The notes beneath the pieces are model-generated. The model saw nothing but the letters and a program-made list of their open reading frames with translations. It searched no databases and was not told the origin of the DNA. This document shows, piece by piece, positions 1-10,938 of a stretch of 64,000 nucleotides of DNA. Position numbers and translations under genes: made by a program. This DNA comes from Tremella fuciformis (taxonomy: Eukaryota > Basidiomycota > Tremellomycetes > Tremellales > Tremellaceae): the NCBI GenBank assembly GCA_032768795.1, contig CP136491.1, positions 3,569,013 to 3,633,012 on the forward strand, in the 5' to 3' direction. How positions within the stretch are numbered: the stretch's first letter is position 1; every line of letters begins with the position of its first letter.

Positions 1-633
1 GGCTACACTTCCTACTTCTTCCAGCTCGCCAAACTCAAGGACCCGTTCATGGGCACCGTCGCTGTGTACCTCGTACTCATTGTGTTTGTCGCAATCAGCT
101 TCTTCGCCGTCGAGAAGATGGGTCGTCGGCGTCTCCTTCTGATCGGCGGATCGACCATGCTGGTCTGCCTGCTCATTGTCGGCGGCATGGGAACCATCCC
201 GGACCCCACCCCCGCTTCTGGCGGTGTCCTTGTCGCCTTCTCTTGCGTCTGGGTCGCAGCTTACGCCCTGACGGCCGGTCCAGTCGGCTACGTCTATCTG
301 GCGGAGACCTCGACTCCCATCCTTCGAGCCCGAACGGTGTCTGTCGCCGCTGCCATGTCGGGCATGCTGAACCTCATCGTCAACTACTGCACGCCCCTCA
401 TGCTGGCTGCCACCGGCGCCAACTGGGGCGTCAAGGGTGTTTCGTTCTTCTACGCCGGTACCGGATTCATTGGTCTAGTTCTGGTCTACTTTTTCATCCC
501 CGAGACCAAAGGACGCTCTTTCCTGGAGCTAGACGAGCTTTTCGAGCGAAAAATTCCTGCTCGCAAGTTTGCCTCGACTCGCACGCTCGCGGAGGAGAAC
601 GTCATTGGGCAACTCGATGCCAACAAGGTATGA
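1..633 (+). CDS. MFS sugar transporter, C-terminal part
   Basis: The reading frame is open from base 1 and ends at the TGA at 631-633, so only the last 210 residues of a sugar/H+ symporter are in the window. Several hydrophobic segments are visible. The cytoplasmic signature KMGRRR follows the first helix, and the PETKGRSFLELDELF motif after the last helix is the classical end of the fungal sugar porter family (hexose or alpha-glucoside permeases). The short hydrophilic tail ends ...QLDANKV. A GTATGA sequence overlaps the stop and could be a donor, so a further exon cannot be excluded. Substrate unknown. The family call is secure; the N-terminal half lies outside the window. Confidence 0.9.
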   Translation, partial: GYTSYFFQLAKLKDPFMGTVAVYLVLIVFVAISFFAVEKMGRRRLLLIGGSTMLVCLLIVGGMGTIPDPTPASGGVLVAFSCVWVAAYALTAGPVGYVYLAETSTPILRARTVSVAAAMSGMLNLIVNYCTPLMLAATGANWGVKGVSFFYAGTGFIGLVLVYFFIPETKGRSFLELDELFERKIPARKFASTRTLAEENVIGQLDANKV

Positions 634-1142
634 TTGCGGACGTCAGTGTGCACACGGCGAGGGCGAGGATCCGTTTCTCAAGGAGGTGGACGTAGGCAAT
701 CACGTAAAGGAAGAGCAGATGTATACGGTCATGCGGTCATGTACTGTATCTGGACGAGCCATGTGTTCTAGCTGTAGAGCGATCTATGGGCCAGGCGGAC
801 ATCGGTATCCCTGGACTCTTGGCGGGGCATTGCACCAGTCAGTCGCGTATCATTTTGGATTGGGAAAGTCCAGTTGGAGACAACGTGTAACAGGTAACAA
901 GTGTGCGTCTATCAATTGCAACTGTTGCCGCCAGCAGTAGCCGACATCAAGGCACGTTGGGCAAAACGGTAGATCATGGTTCACCAAGGACCTTTTCCCG
1001 CTCTCCGCGCGTATACCTGCTACCGCTGTGGGACTCCCGCATCTCCGCACAGCCGAGGACCACGATACTAGCTCCCGAGTGGACTTTAACGGTGCGAGGC
1101 GAGGACGCTCTTGGGAAGTTCCAGATTCATTTGGGCATTACG
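634..1142. other. Intergenic, no gene seen
   Basis: About 500 bases between a sugar transporter and an alpha/beta hydrolase on the same strand. The small ORFs here have no recognisable protein features. It presumably holds the transporter 3' end and the hydrolase promoter. Confidence 0.5.
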
Positions 1143-2358
1143 ATGACCATGAAATGGAGAGGTACTCCCTTCCCGCCGTGTCCCCCCGGCTTCGACGACC
1201 ATATTTACAAAAGCATCGCTGGGGTAGACATACCCCTTCGAGTCTGGAAAGCCCAGGGGAACGTGGAGAGGGCGCCATGGGTGCTGTGGACGCACGGAGG
1301 TAATTTTCCTCCACCGATATCCTCTGACGGTACCGGAAGATTGATCGGCAGGCGGATGGATAGCTGGGAAATACACGGCTCCGAATGCCTGGGTCGTTCC
1401 CGGGTTCACATCCAGAGGATATCACGTCGTCTCTGTGGCGTACCGCTTTTTGCCCCAGGTCAAGCTTCACGACATCATCGATGACTGCAAAGATGCCTTT
1501 GAATGGTGCCGCATGAATCTGGGGCACGTACTCGGGGAAAAGGCCATTGATGTCAATCGCTACATCACCGCGGGCGACTCGGCGGGCGGCTATCTCGCCT
1601 CACAGTTGGTCTTTGAGCTCTCGCCACCTCCGTCGGCGGTGGTCCCTGTGTACGCGGTGACGGACTTGGTCAGCCAGTCTTCCAATCGCAAGAAAGTGGC
1701 GGACACTCCGGCGGAAAGCATGCCGCAGTATCACCGACCTCGCAGCGTAGAAGAGCTCGAAGCGGCTGCCAACGACCACGATCCAACAAACGCCCAGTTT
1801 TTCTGCCCGTGGGATGGCGACCTCCCTCCGGCAATCGCTATCGAGAAGACACGCGAGTTTGTAGGAGTGGCAGACTTTGAACCGACCGACGCGCACTGGC
1901 TGCGGCTTGATCTGAACAAGTACCTCGTGTCCAAATCCTTTGATCTCATCCGATCGCTCTTCGTTCACACACAAGACCAAACCGGGCGCAGCAACGATGA
2001 CAAGTTGATTGACGCCCTGAAGGAAGCTTCGCCTTACTACGAGGTTGACAGGACGAGCCTCAGGTACCCACCCACGTTTTTCATGCACGGACAGAAAGAC
2101 TCTCTTGTCAGCGTCCAGCAGGCGACGGCGATGGAGGCAAAGTTGATGGACAAGGGCATTCCGACAGGACACTGCTTTGACCCGGAGGGAGAACATTGCT
2201 ATGAGATCTTCATATCGGTGAGTGTGGACAGGAAGCAAAGACAATGCGCTGAAACAAGACAGGGGCCTCATGAAGAAGACTGGGATGGACTGATCACGCC
2301 TGCATTGGACTTTGTTGATAAATATGTCAAAGGACTCCAGGGAGTCTCCTCATGGTGA
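1143..2358 (+). CDS. Alpha/beta hydrolase (esterase/lipase, HSL-like fold)
   Basis: Proposed exons are 1143-1299 and 1364-2358 (383 aa), joined by a 64-nt GT-AG intron. The join gives a WTHGAGKY oxyanion-type motif followed by the expected strand ...SRGYHVVSVAYRF. The nucleophile elbow is GDSAGG. A probable Asp lies in MHGQKDSLV and a His in PEGEHCYE, completing a catalytic triad. A 45-nt segment at 2218-2262 starts GTGAGT and ends CAG; it is in frame, so it may be an additional intron removing 15 residues. The family hydrolyses carboxylic esters or lactones. Its position between a sugar transporter and SDR genes fits a catabolic role, but the substrate is unknown. Confidence 0.82.
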
Positions 2359-2442
2359 GATGTTGAAGATTGCATGAAAGCTACCCCCGCTGTACGTACT
2401 TCGGTACCTCGGCGGACTAGGTACTGTACGAAAGGGAGCATT

Positions 2443-3177
2443 TCAAATCTGCGCCAGTCCTCCATCCACAGCAAGCTCGCTGGCCGTCATAAAGCTGCTG
2501 TCGGAAGATGCAAGGAAGGCAGCGGCCGCCCCGATCTCGGAAGGATCGGCCATCCGCTGGAGCGGATTCATGGACGCGAAGACCTTCATGCCTTCCTCGC
2601 CCAGTGCCTCCTTGGCGAGCTCAGTGGCGGTCGGTCCGGGAGACAACACGTTGACACGGATACCGGTACCCTTCAAGTCCTCAGCAAAGGTGCGAGCCAA
2701 GTTCCGTACTGCCGCCTTGGACGCCGCGTATGCGGAGAAGGCAGGCGCGCCAGTCGTTCCCGCGCTCGAGCCCGTCAGGATGACTGAGCCACCCTCACGC
2801 ATGAGAGGTAGCGCCTTTTGAACAGTAAAGATGGATCCTTTGACGTTGGTGTCGAAGATCTCGTTGATGTGTTCGACAGTGATTTTGCCCAACGGCAGCT
2901 GGCTGCCCGCGCCGGCGTTGGCAAAGACGATGTCGACGTGGCCGCGGACACTGCGTACTTCCGCAAAGAGTCGATCGAGGTCCTCAAGATCGAACACTGA
3001 GCCCTTGACCGCCCGCGCGTTAGGACCAAGAGTTTTGAGCGCCGAGTCGAGGGTGTCTTGGCGTCTGCCGTAGATGAAGGCAAAGGCGCCTTCCTGCACG
3101 AAGCGCTGCGCCGCCGCGAGACCGATGCCGGAGGCTCCGCCGGTGATGACGGCCGTCTTACCGGTCAAGCGACTCAT
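2443..3177 (-). CDS. Classical short-chain dehydrogenase/reductase
   Basis: Uninterrupted 244-aa ORF. It has the N-terminal cofactor motif TGGASGIG (residues 12-19), the NAG motif (NAGAG), a catalytic Ser in TGSSAG, the YAASK catalytic Tyr/Lys pair and a C-terminal DGG loop, in the order and spacing of classical SDRs. It therefore should be an NAD(P)-dependent alcohol, sugar or ketone oxidoreductase. Unlike most neighbours it has no intron. It is divergently arranged with another SDR at 3748. The substrate cannot be assigned; in this context a sugar or polyol oxidation step is a reasonable guess. Confidence 0.92.
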   Translation of the reverse strand: MSRLTGKTAVITGGASGIGLAAAQRFVQEGAFAFIYGRRQDTLDSALKTLGPNARAVKGSVFDLEDLDRLFAEVRSVRGHVDIVFANAGAGSQLPLGKITVEHINEIFDTNVKGSIFTVQKALPLMREGGSVILTGSSAGTTGAPAFSAYAASKAAVRNLARTFAEDLKGTGIRVNVLSPGPTATELAKEALGEEGMKVFASMNPLQRMADPSEIGAAAAFLASSDSSFMTASELAVDGGLAQI

Positions 3178-3747
3178 ATTGCGAGTGTGATGTCTGAGGG
3201 GAGGCCTGAAGCCTGTGAATGAGTGTCACGATTGAGCCGAGTGAGAGCAAACCCACGTCGGTACAAGTGGGATCGGAGAACAGCGTGGCTTCCGAGGTAT
3301 AGAATGGACTGGTTCGACGAAGGGTGGGCTGCAGCGATCTGCGAGGCTTTATAGGGTGCCGCAGGAGCGATTACCACAGAGCACCGACCCAGTACACTAA
3401 GCACATTGAGCACCCAGGCTCACTGTCTCGGCGAATCCCCGTCCCACCGTCATTCGCGACCCGCATCCATGCCATCAGTCTAGAGTTGCAAGGACGTCTC
3501 ATACTCACCGACGGGCATCAAATGCTCACGGTTATCAGAATCATGTTCCAATGGAGACGTTCAAGCAGATGAGGCATGTTCGTTATCGGAACGGTCTCCC
3601 GGCGAAAATCCGATTCGGAGCCCTCGATTGAACCTCGTTGGTCAGCTTTCCACAATGCATTAGATGTCTCTTGTCGCCGGTTCTTCAATGCATTCGCTGG
3701 CTTAAAATGGGCCATCATCTGTACCCTGGCGCCGCGCTGTAATCACC
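3178..3747. other. Divergent promoter region between two SDR genes
   Basis: Roughly 570 bases separating the start codons of two oppositely oriented dehydrogenase genes. No protein-coding signal is apparent. It is likely a shared bidirectional regulatory region. Confidence 0.45.
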
Positions 3748-4552
3748 ATGGCAAACAAAAGCGGAATAGCCCTAATTCTCGGCGCTGGTCCCAACATCGG
3801 GCAAGCAGTCGCAACACTGTTTGCAGCCAAGGGGTACAAAGTCGCCCTGGCCGCGCGTTCGGTGAAAGCTATCGCAACTTCTGCATCTCGACTAGAGATC
3901 CCATGTGATCTGGCGAGACCCAGCGACGTCGTGCAAGCTTTTGAAGCCGTGAAGAAGGCCTTTGGTGTCCCCAGCCTCGTAGTCTACAACGGTCTGCTTC
4001 TCGCTTCTCCGCCCGTTGCGAGCTGACAGATATCAGCCAGTGCAGTCCACTTTTCCCCACCTGACGATCCGTTCGCCATCTCGTTGGCGGACTATGAGAA
4101 CGACATGAATGTCAACGTCTTCAGTGCATTCGTCGCTGCTCAACAGGCCGTCGAGGGGTTCGCTACGCTCCCATCTTCGGCAGCTCGAGCTTTCATCTAT
4201 ACGGGCAACGTCACCAACGTCGCGGTCCTCCCGCGATTCATGTCACAAGGTGTGGGCAAGTCGGGTGCCGCGCATATGATCTGGTCTGCAGCGGAGGCTT
4301 ACAAGGACCGTGGATACAAGTACGAGCTTCCCCCTCCGTCAATGATCCGCGGCATGCTGAATTGAATACAGATTCTATTATGCCGATGAGCGGAAGATCG
4401 ATGGATCACCGAAGTATCGGGTGGATGGCGAAGCTCACGCAAAGCTCTATTTCGAACTCGCCCATGGAAGCTCGCAAGGTCCGTGGATGCAGACTTTCGT
4501 CAAAGGAGAAGGGTATCGAAAATTCGATACGATCTACACGCCCCTGTCGTGA
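3748..4552 (+). CDS. Atypical SDR-family oxidoreductase
   Basis: Exons 3748-3991, 4037-4319 and 4372-4552 give 235 aa; the introns are 45 and 52 nt. The N-terminus has a nucleotide-binding loop of the LGAGPNIGQA type. The first splice creates ...YNASAVHFSPPDDP and the second ...KFYYADER...DGEAH, both expected for this fungal SDR subfamily. The usual YxxxK is not seen: the corresponding helix reads QGVGKSGAAH, so Lys may be kept without the Tyr. The first donor is a weak GTCTGC. The protein probably binds NAD(P) but may have altered or non-redox chemistry. It is divergent from the SDR at 2443-3177. Confidence 0.83.
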
Positions 4553-4857
4553 TGAACATGCAGCCTCGCCGGACCGTGAAGCACCGAGGCAGTTAGAAGG
4601 CCTATGCGATCTCAGGTAGTCATCAGCCACGAGCTCGAAAATACCCAAGTTTGCATGCCCCCAGCCTGTCGTTGATATCAAGGACACGGGGCTGGAGGAG
4701 TGTAACACGGTGGATGATATGATGTGCACTGTGATGCTGGCACTGAACCGACTTTGCTCTTGAGCGCCTCGTTTCTGCCTGTACATCCGCCCCTAGTCCC
4801 GTAAGCACGACAGAGAGGAGCCGATTAAAACTAACAAGATCCCTTCCCCGCTTCCAC
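4553..4857. other. Convergent intergenic region
   Basis: About 300 bases between the 3' ends of the atypical SDR (+) and the YciI-like gene (-). Nothing beyond presumed 3' untranslated sequence is seen. Confidence 0.4.
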
Positions 4858-5229
4858 TTAAGAGCTCTTAACAACGACCGCGAGCTTATCGTCGCCGTCC
4901 AAGGTGGCCAGCTCGAGGATCTGACACTTCTCCTTGTCCCATACTCCGTTCTTCCAATATGTATCGCTCTTCAGGCGCGCCCACGCCTCGTCAAGCGTGT
5001 CGTAGCGGTAGAGCATGGCCGATCCGGCCATCTCACGGCCAGTCTCAGGGCGGAAGAATGCTCGACCCAAGACTTTGTCTCAGCATTGCGAAAGCTCTCT
5101 TGTTACAGACCTACGCGTTGTCCCTGCCGCTTTTGACTCGGCGCTGGCGGCTAGGTGCTCTGGTCGGACCTTGAGCCTGGCTTCGACATTGTTGGGGTAG
5201 TCGGGAGCGTATACCAAGAAGAGAGGCAT
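4858..5229 (-). CDS. YciI/YCII-related small protein
   Basis: Two exons, 5229-5115 and 5072-4858, separated by a 42-nt intron (donor GTAGGT, acceptor AAAG), encode 109 aa. The start MPLFLVYAPDYP, the RPEH motif, the AGSAML strand and the TYWKNGVWD segment follow the YCII domain, a dimeric ferredoxin-like fold related to muconolactone isomerase. The molecular activity of this family is poorly known. These proteins are often found beside catabolic oxidoreductases, as here, where it is divergent from an HpcH/HpaI aldolase. Confidence 0.78.
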
Positions 5230-5556
5230 GGCGTGTGGTATGGATGTTTAAGTGATGATGCCAGCTTTGAATCCGAATGGTTTCTCACTAGTTAGAGTAC
5301 CCTGCTTGCGGGGACTGCGGGGACTTGCGGGGACTTGGTCGGAGACGCGTTCTCCTTTCCCGTTCCCCGGCCCGACTCATTTACAGCGTCCACGTCTCGG
5401 TCCGTCCGGAGCATCTCCCGGGCCGGATGAGACCGTATAGCCAAGCAATTAACAGCGACTCGCTGTGATTCATGTCCCATTTACAGTCGCTCCCAACATG
5501 TATAGCATTTCACGAAGACCTGCTTCCGCCTAGTTGGCAACACAGTGATCAGCAAC
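5230..5556. promoter_or_regulatory. Divergent promoter with three GCGGGG repeats
   Basis: The interval between the YciI-like gene and the aldolase contains three tandem copies of a TGCGGGGAC-type decamer near 5305-5337. GCGGGG fits the SYGGRG consensus of CreA/Mig1 carbon-catabolite repressors, so glucose repression of this gene pair is possible. This is inferred from motif match only. Confidence 0.35.
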
Positions 5557-6562
5557 ATGGCGGACGAGATCATCGCACTTGGCAAGAGGTCGGTCGTGCC
5601 CAACCTGCTCAAGCGGAAGATGGCCAGAGGGGAGCTGGCGTTCACCTACCTCACGTACTTGATCCCTCGTCATGAGATGGTGGGCTTCACCGCGAACTGC
5701 GGGTACGATGGGCTAGTGATCGACCTGGAGCATGGCACCATCAATCTAGACGAGGCTGCATGGATGTCTTGCTCCGCTATGGCCGAGGGGTAAGTCATCG
5801 CATTGTCGGACGCAGAGGAAGGTGGAGAATGACGACAGGGTCACCCCGCTGGTCCGGGTTCCATCGGCCACGTTCGACTGGATAGGCCGGGCGCTGGAGT
5901 TTGGGGCCCAGGGAATCATTGTTCCTCAAGTCCAGACTGCTGCCGAGGCCCGAGAGGTCGTCAAACACGCCAAGTATCCGCCTTATGGCACTCGATCCAT
6001 TGGCGCCGCCCTGCCGTCGCTCAAGTACGAAAATCTGCCCTTCGAGCTGACTGGACAACTTTTGAACGATGAGACGGTCACGGTGGTCATCATCGAGACC
6101 ATCCAGTCGGTGGAGAATATCAAGTGAGACACTGCACCTCCCTCTAAGTGCGAAGCAAGCAGTGGGCTGACGCTCAGCGAGATTGCACGAGTCCCCGGGC
6201 TGGACGTACTCATGATCGGCACCCCCGACTTGCTAGGTGACATGGGTCTGGATGGGCAGCTGGAGCATCCGAAACTCGAGGCGGCTTTCGGCACCATCTG
6301 CGAGGCTGCGGCTGCTGCCAATAAAGATGGCGCCAACGTGATGGTTGGCATAGGCGGTTTGACGTGAGTCGCGCTTAATGAGCCTTGCGCTGACTTCAGT
6401 GGACGCCTTGACTTGCTGGAGAAGTACTGCAAGCTGTACCCCGTCGTGAGATACGCCACAGCGGGAGCGGACGGGGGCATGCTGCACAGCGCCATGAAGG
6501 CGCGGGCGGCTCAGACCCAGAAGGTGGCGGCTGCAGTAGCTGCCCACGCCAAGGGCAAATAG
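5557..6562 (+). CDS. HpcH/HpaI-type (class II) aldolase
   Basis: Four exons (5557-5789, 5839-6123, 6178-6363, 6400-6562) encode 288 aa; the introns are 49, 54 and 36 nt. The protein follows the HpcH/HpaI aldolase/citrate lyase beta fold: LVIDLEHG near the N-terminus, TPLVRVPS, GIIVPQVQ, a YGTRS motif, IETIQSVENI (a likely metal-ligand Glu), and MIGTPDL. These enzymes cleave 2-keto-3-deoxy sugar acids or 4-hydroxy-2-oxo acids to pyruvate plus an aldehyde. ATG 5557 is chosen over an in-frame ATG at 5545 for its better context. A paralogue lies at 13649-14741 with the first intron at the equivalent position. Confidence 0.9.
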
Positions 6563-6575
6563 TCCACATATGTAC

Positions 6576-7861
6576 TCAGATGCATGACGAAACGCTCGAT
6601 ACCACTGGTTTGATGACTGTCTTTCCGTCGGAATCCCGACCTCTCTGCAGGTCTTTGAAGGCCTCGACGGCCTTTTCGAGCGGGTATCGATGGGTGACCA
6701 TCTTCCCAACGTCGCCTAACAGGCCTGAGCCGAGGAGCGAAAGCGCGTCGGGGTACGTGTTGGCGTACCGGAAAACACCGATCAAGTCCACTTCTCGGAC
6801 CAGGCATGACTGGGTGGGGAGAAGGAGGTGTGAAGTGCCGAGACCCACGAAGACCGCCTTGCCTCCGGACCGTGCAGCCTGGTCTCAGCGATCTATTTTC
6901 GGACAGCACGCTGAGCACCCTGAGGCTGCTCACTCACCATGACAGCCATCTGCATACAGCTCTCCACACCTGTGCACTCAAAGACGGCATCAAAGCCTTT
7001 GTCAAGGCCCTCCACCCCAGAGACCGCCTCACTCTGTCTGATGAGGTCCCAATTGGAGTGAGCAACCGCTAGCGCGTCCAGGCCGCTCGCTCGCGGACCT
7101 CTTGGCAGGCAGAAAGTCCCAGTGGCCCATCCCTGCTGCGTCGCAAAGTCCAGCTTCCCCTGCTCGATATCGACCGAGACAGTGGCTGTAGACCCACTCG
7201 CTCGTGCGAGTGCGCAGGTCAACAGACCGACGGCTCCGGCGCCCAGCACAAGTACGCGGGCACCCGGTCGTAGATTGGCTCGTCGGTACGCGTTGATGAC
7301 GACTGACAGTGGTTCGGCCAAGGCGGCGAGATCGAGATGTAACGAAGTGGGGATCTTGTAACACAAGTCCGCCGGATGAGTGATATATTCTTGCAGAGTC
7401 CCATCCCGATGTGGGAATGTGAGAGAGGAGGCGGCAAAGCTCATCTTCTCGCAGAGGTTGTACCGACCAGACTTGCAATATCCGCACCGCCGGCATGACA
7501 CGCCCACCTCGATGGCGACGCGATCACCGATTTTCAGATGCGTTTCGGTGTCTGGGCCGATCGCGGCAACGGTCCCGCACGCCTCGTGACCCAGTACCAT
7601 GGGGGCCAGGAGAGGAGAGACGCCATGGCCGTGGATGTAGTAGTGAACTGGTCTCCGTCAGCACAACTTTGCTCTTCTAGCGGACTCACGGTCTGAGCCA
7701 CAAAGACCCGTGGCGTCGATCTGAATCTGGACCTCGCCCGCTGCGGGCAAAGGGACAGCCCTCCGCTCCTGCCAGCATATCAGCGTTGCAGGAATTCGAG
7801 GCCTAATGAGCCTTACTATTCTCGTATCGAGAGCACCGTGACACACGATAGCGTTCTGCAT
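6576..7861 (-). CDS. Zinc-dependent sorbitol/xylitol dehydrogenase-like protein
   Basis: Exons 7861-7817, 7768-7690, 7647-6938 and 6878-6576 give 378 aa. The introns (48, 42 and 59 nt) restore the expected joins TGLCGSD-LHYY and MAVM-AARSGG. Catalytic zinc ligands are present (Cys in GLCGSD, GHE motif), as is the structural zinc cluster CRRCGYCKSGRYNLC. The Rossmann loop is VLGAGAVGLL. This is the polyol dehydrogenase branch of medium-chain dehydrogenases (sorbitol, xylitol or L-arabinitol dehydrogenase), oxidising a polyol to a ketose with NAD. It ends about 14 bases from the aldolase stop (convergent) and is divergent from the transketolase-like gene. The exact polyol is not determinable. 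Confidence 0.92.
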
Positions 7862-8237
7862 CCTCGGTTGGTGGCTCCTGAGTGCAGCTACCAGTGATTC
7901 CCGATTAATATCTGCTCTGTACGTCTCGACATTCCGCCCGGCATCAAAAAGTATCCGAGACGGCGAGAACTGCTGTTCGGGCCGACAGCCGATTCCCATG
8001 TCATGTCTGGCGCGGCATTTAACAGATGCAGTCTGTGGTCGCGTACTGCCATGTCCTAGTCGTTTTGGTTGCTTGCTGCAGCCCCGTTCTTCGGCCGGCC
8101 CGACTGTCGCCAAAGGCTGTCAATTAAGCGATCCGACCTCAACGTTCGGGTAACACAGGCATGTCTTTCAACTCAACTAGAATCCAGAGCTCCTAGTTTC
8201 GAGATCGTAAGATACTCGCACACCTCCCCCCATCAGT
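7862..8237. other. Divergent promoter region, polyol dehydrogenase / transketolase
   Basis: About 375 bases between divergent starts; no ORF with protein character. It likely co-regulates the two carbohydrate genes. Confidence 0.4.
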
Positions 8238-10513
8238 ATGGCTCCCACCGCAGTCGCTGCCGCTCAGCCTGACGCCGAACACGGCACGGGGCTCGTGAAG
8301 AAACCTCAGGTCCCTGGCAAAGTGGGGCATACGGCGCAGGAACAGCTGGTCATTAATACCATACGATGCCTTGCTGCCGATCTCATCCAACAGGTGCGTT
8401 CAAGGGAGGACGGAATACAGCCAAGCTTTCTCTAATGCTCAGTACAAAGGTGGCCACCCCGGCACTGTCATGGGCGCGGCGCCTATCGGCATTGCCCTCT
8501 GGCGGTATCACCTGCGCTATAATCCGGCCGACCCCAATTGGTTTGGTCGTGATCGTTTTGTCCTCTCCGCGGGACACGCCTGTCTACTGCAATACCTGAT
8601 GCTTCACTTTTCCGGCTACAAGCTCTGGACCATGGACGCCATCAAACAATACCACGCCCCAACCATGGACGGCATCGCCGCGGGTCATCCCGAAATAGAG
8701 TACGACGGTATCGAGGTCACGACAGGCCCGCTCGGTCAGGGCATCGCCAACGCGGTGGGACTGGCTATTGCCGGAAAGAGTCTCGAGGGAACGTACAACA
8801 AACCCGATGTCCAGGTCATTGATGGCAAGGTGTGGTGTTTCACCGGAGACGGCTGCTTGCAGGAGGGCGTGGGCCAGGAGGCTGTTTCGCTCGCAGGCCA
8901 TCTTGGACTGGACAACATGATTCTCGTATACGACAACAACTCTGTGACGATCGACGGCCCTATCACCGACTGCTTCACAGATGACACCTCGGCTAAGATG
9001 AAGGCGATGGGCTGGCATGTCATCGACGTAATGGACGGATCGAATGATGTAAGCATATGGACCGCTTGCACTTGCCGATCTCGCTAACCCCTTCCAGCTG
9101 AACGCCGTTGTTGAGGCTTTCGACGAGGCCAAGAAGATCAAGGGCAAGTCAGTCTTTGTCAACATTCGCACTATCATTGGCTTCTCGTCCGAAATACAAG
9201 GCACTGGAAAAGCGCATGGGTCGGCCTTTGGCGATGACGGAGTCGCCTACATCAAAGAGCAGCTCGGCTTCGACCCCGCCGCGAAGTTTGTCGTGCCGCC
9301 TGCCGTCTACGATTACTTCCGAGGGTGCAAAGAGCGCGGTGCCAAACTGCAGGCTGACTGGGAGTCCAAACTCCAGCTGTACATGAAGAAGTATCCTGAA
9401 GAAGGGGCGGAGCTCCAACGGCGTATCGCAGGCAAGATCAGGCCCGACTGGGAATCGTTCCTTCCGCCAAAGGAAAAGCTCCCTAAAGCACCTGCCGGTA
9501 CTCGAAACGCCAGCGGCATCGTCGTGGAGAGCCTTGTTGCCAACGACAACTCTTTCCTCGCCGGTAGTGCGGATCTGATTACCTCGACATTTGTGGGCTG
9601 GAAGGGGATGAAGGAGTTTCAAAACCCCAGTACCGGTCTGGGCGACTTTTCGGGTCGACAGGTCCGTTATGGTATTCGAGAGCACAGCATGGTCGCGATC
9701 GCCAACGGCCTAGTCGCGTACAACAAGGGCACAGTCGTCCCGATCGTTGCCACCTTTTTCATGTTCTGGATCTATGCAGCTCCTGCAGCGCGCATGGGGG
9801 CTCTCATGGGATTGCCATTTGTCGGGATTGCTACCCACGATTCCCTGGGGATAGGCGAGGATGGCCCCACTCACCAACCCATCGCTCTGGCTGCCTTCTA
9901 CCGGGCCTTGCCGAATATCAACTTCATCCGTTGCGCCGACGCAGAGGAGGTAATGGGTGCATGGAGCGTGGCGCTGCAGTCGACGAGCACACCCACCCTG
10001 ATCCTGCTCTCCCGTCAACCCGTGCCTCTGTTGGACGGAACAAGCCGTACGAAGATGCTCAAAGGCGGTTATGTCGTAGACGACGACGAAGGCGCCCCAG
10101 ACTTTACCCTGCTCTCGACCGGTACAGAGGTCGTACGGGCTATCGAGACCGCCCAGATCATCCGCTCGTCCGGATACAAAGTCCGCGTCGTCTCCATCCC
10201 GTCGATGAGCCATTTCGACGCCCAGACCCGGGACTACCGTCGCAGTGTCATCCCGCCAGGTTCGCTCATTGTCGCGATCGAGCCTTGGTCGACAGCGCAG
10301 TGGCCACGATACGCCCATGCCGGTCTTCATATGCACTCTTTCGGTCACTCGGCCCCAGAAGATTTGCTCTTCGAGCATTTTGGCTTTGGGCCCAAGACCA
10401 TGGCCGGCAAGATCCTCGCCTGGGCTGAATCGAAGAAGGGTTCGACCGGGGGCTGGGAGATGCCTGGAGTCGGAGATTATGATGAGCTGCTACTTGGGCA
10501 TGCGAAACATTAG
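8238..10513 (+). CDS. Transketolase family, dihydroxyacetone synthase-like
   Basis: Exons 8238-8393, 8443-9048 and 9098-10513 encode 725 aa; both introns are 49 nt and phase 0. The thiamine-diphosphate motif GDGCLQEG...YDNN is intact. The GHP and HPEIEYDGIEVTTGPLGQG segments, the central RYGIREHSM motif with its catalytic Glu, and the THDSLGIGEDGPTHQP motif are all typical of transketolases. The length and divergent sequence suit the dihydroxyacetone synthase branch (xylulose-5-P plus formaldehyde or another aldehyde acceptor). The C-terminus GHAKH is not a canonical peroxisomal PTS1, so peroxisomal targeting, usual for yeast DHAS, is not supported. Ordinary transketolase is the alternative. 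Confidence 0.88.
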
Positions 10514-10938
10514 GTAGGAAGGGGTCTTATCGATAGCATCCACGAGCCTAGTATACTCGAGTATGGCATGAGAGTCTGAGATAGAATCCGGACTATGTAT
10601 CCTCAATTGCGCTGCTTACCAAGTTTCGTTGCAGGTGTGCTGGGCACGTGAAACTCAAAACTCCATGGCATGCACAAGGGCTGTCGCTCAATATGCGGCG
10701 AAGCTGGTACACGCATACCTACGCAAATGCACCGTATGGGGCTCAATTGAGATGGTAGTAATGGTGGAAAACTTGTGGTACTGGAATGAACCGCGCACGA
10801 AGTCAGGTCATCTCAATCTGATACATCTCGCCCCAACTCGGTGATTGCACCCAGCAAGTTTCGCCGCCTTTGCCTATGTATCATCACCTGATCACACCGA
10901 TATCCGAGCAGGGCGCTCGTTGCTCCTTCTATCCAGCT
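10514..10938. other. Convergent intergenic region
   Basis: About 420 bases between the transketolase-like gene and the sugar transporter 3' ends; nothing else recognised. Confidence 0.4.
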
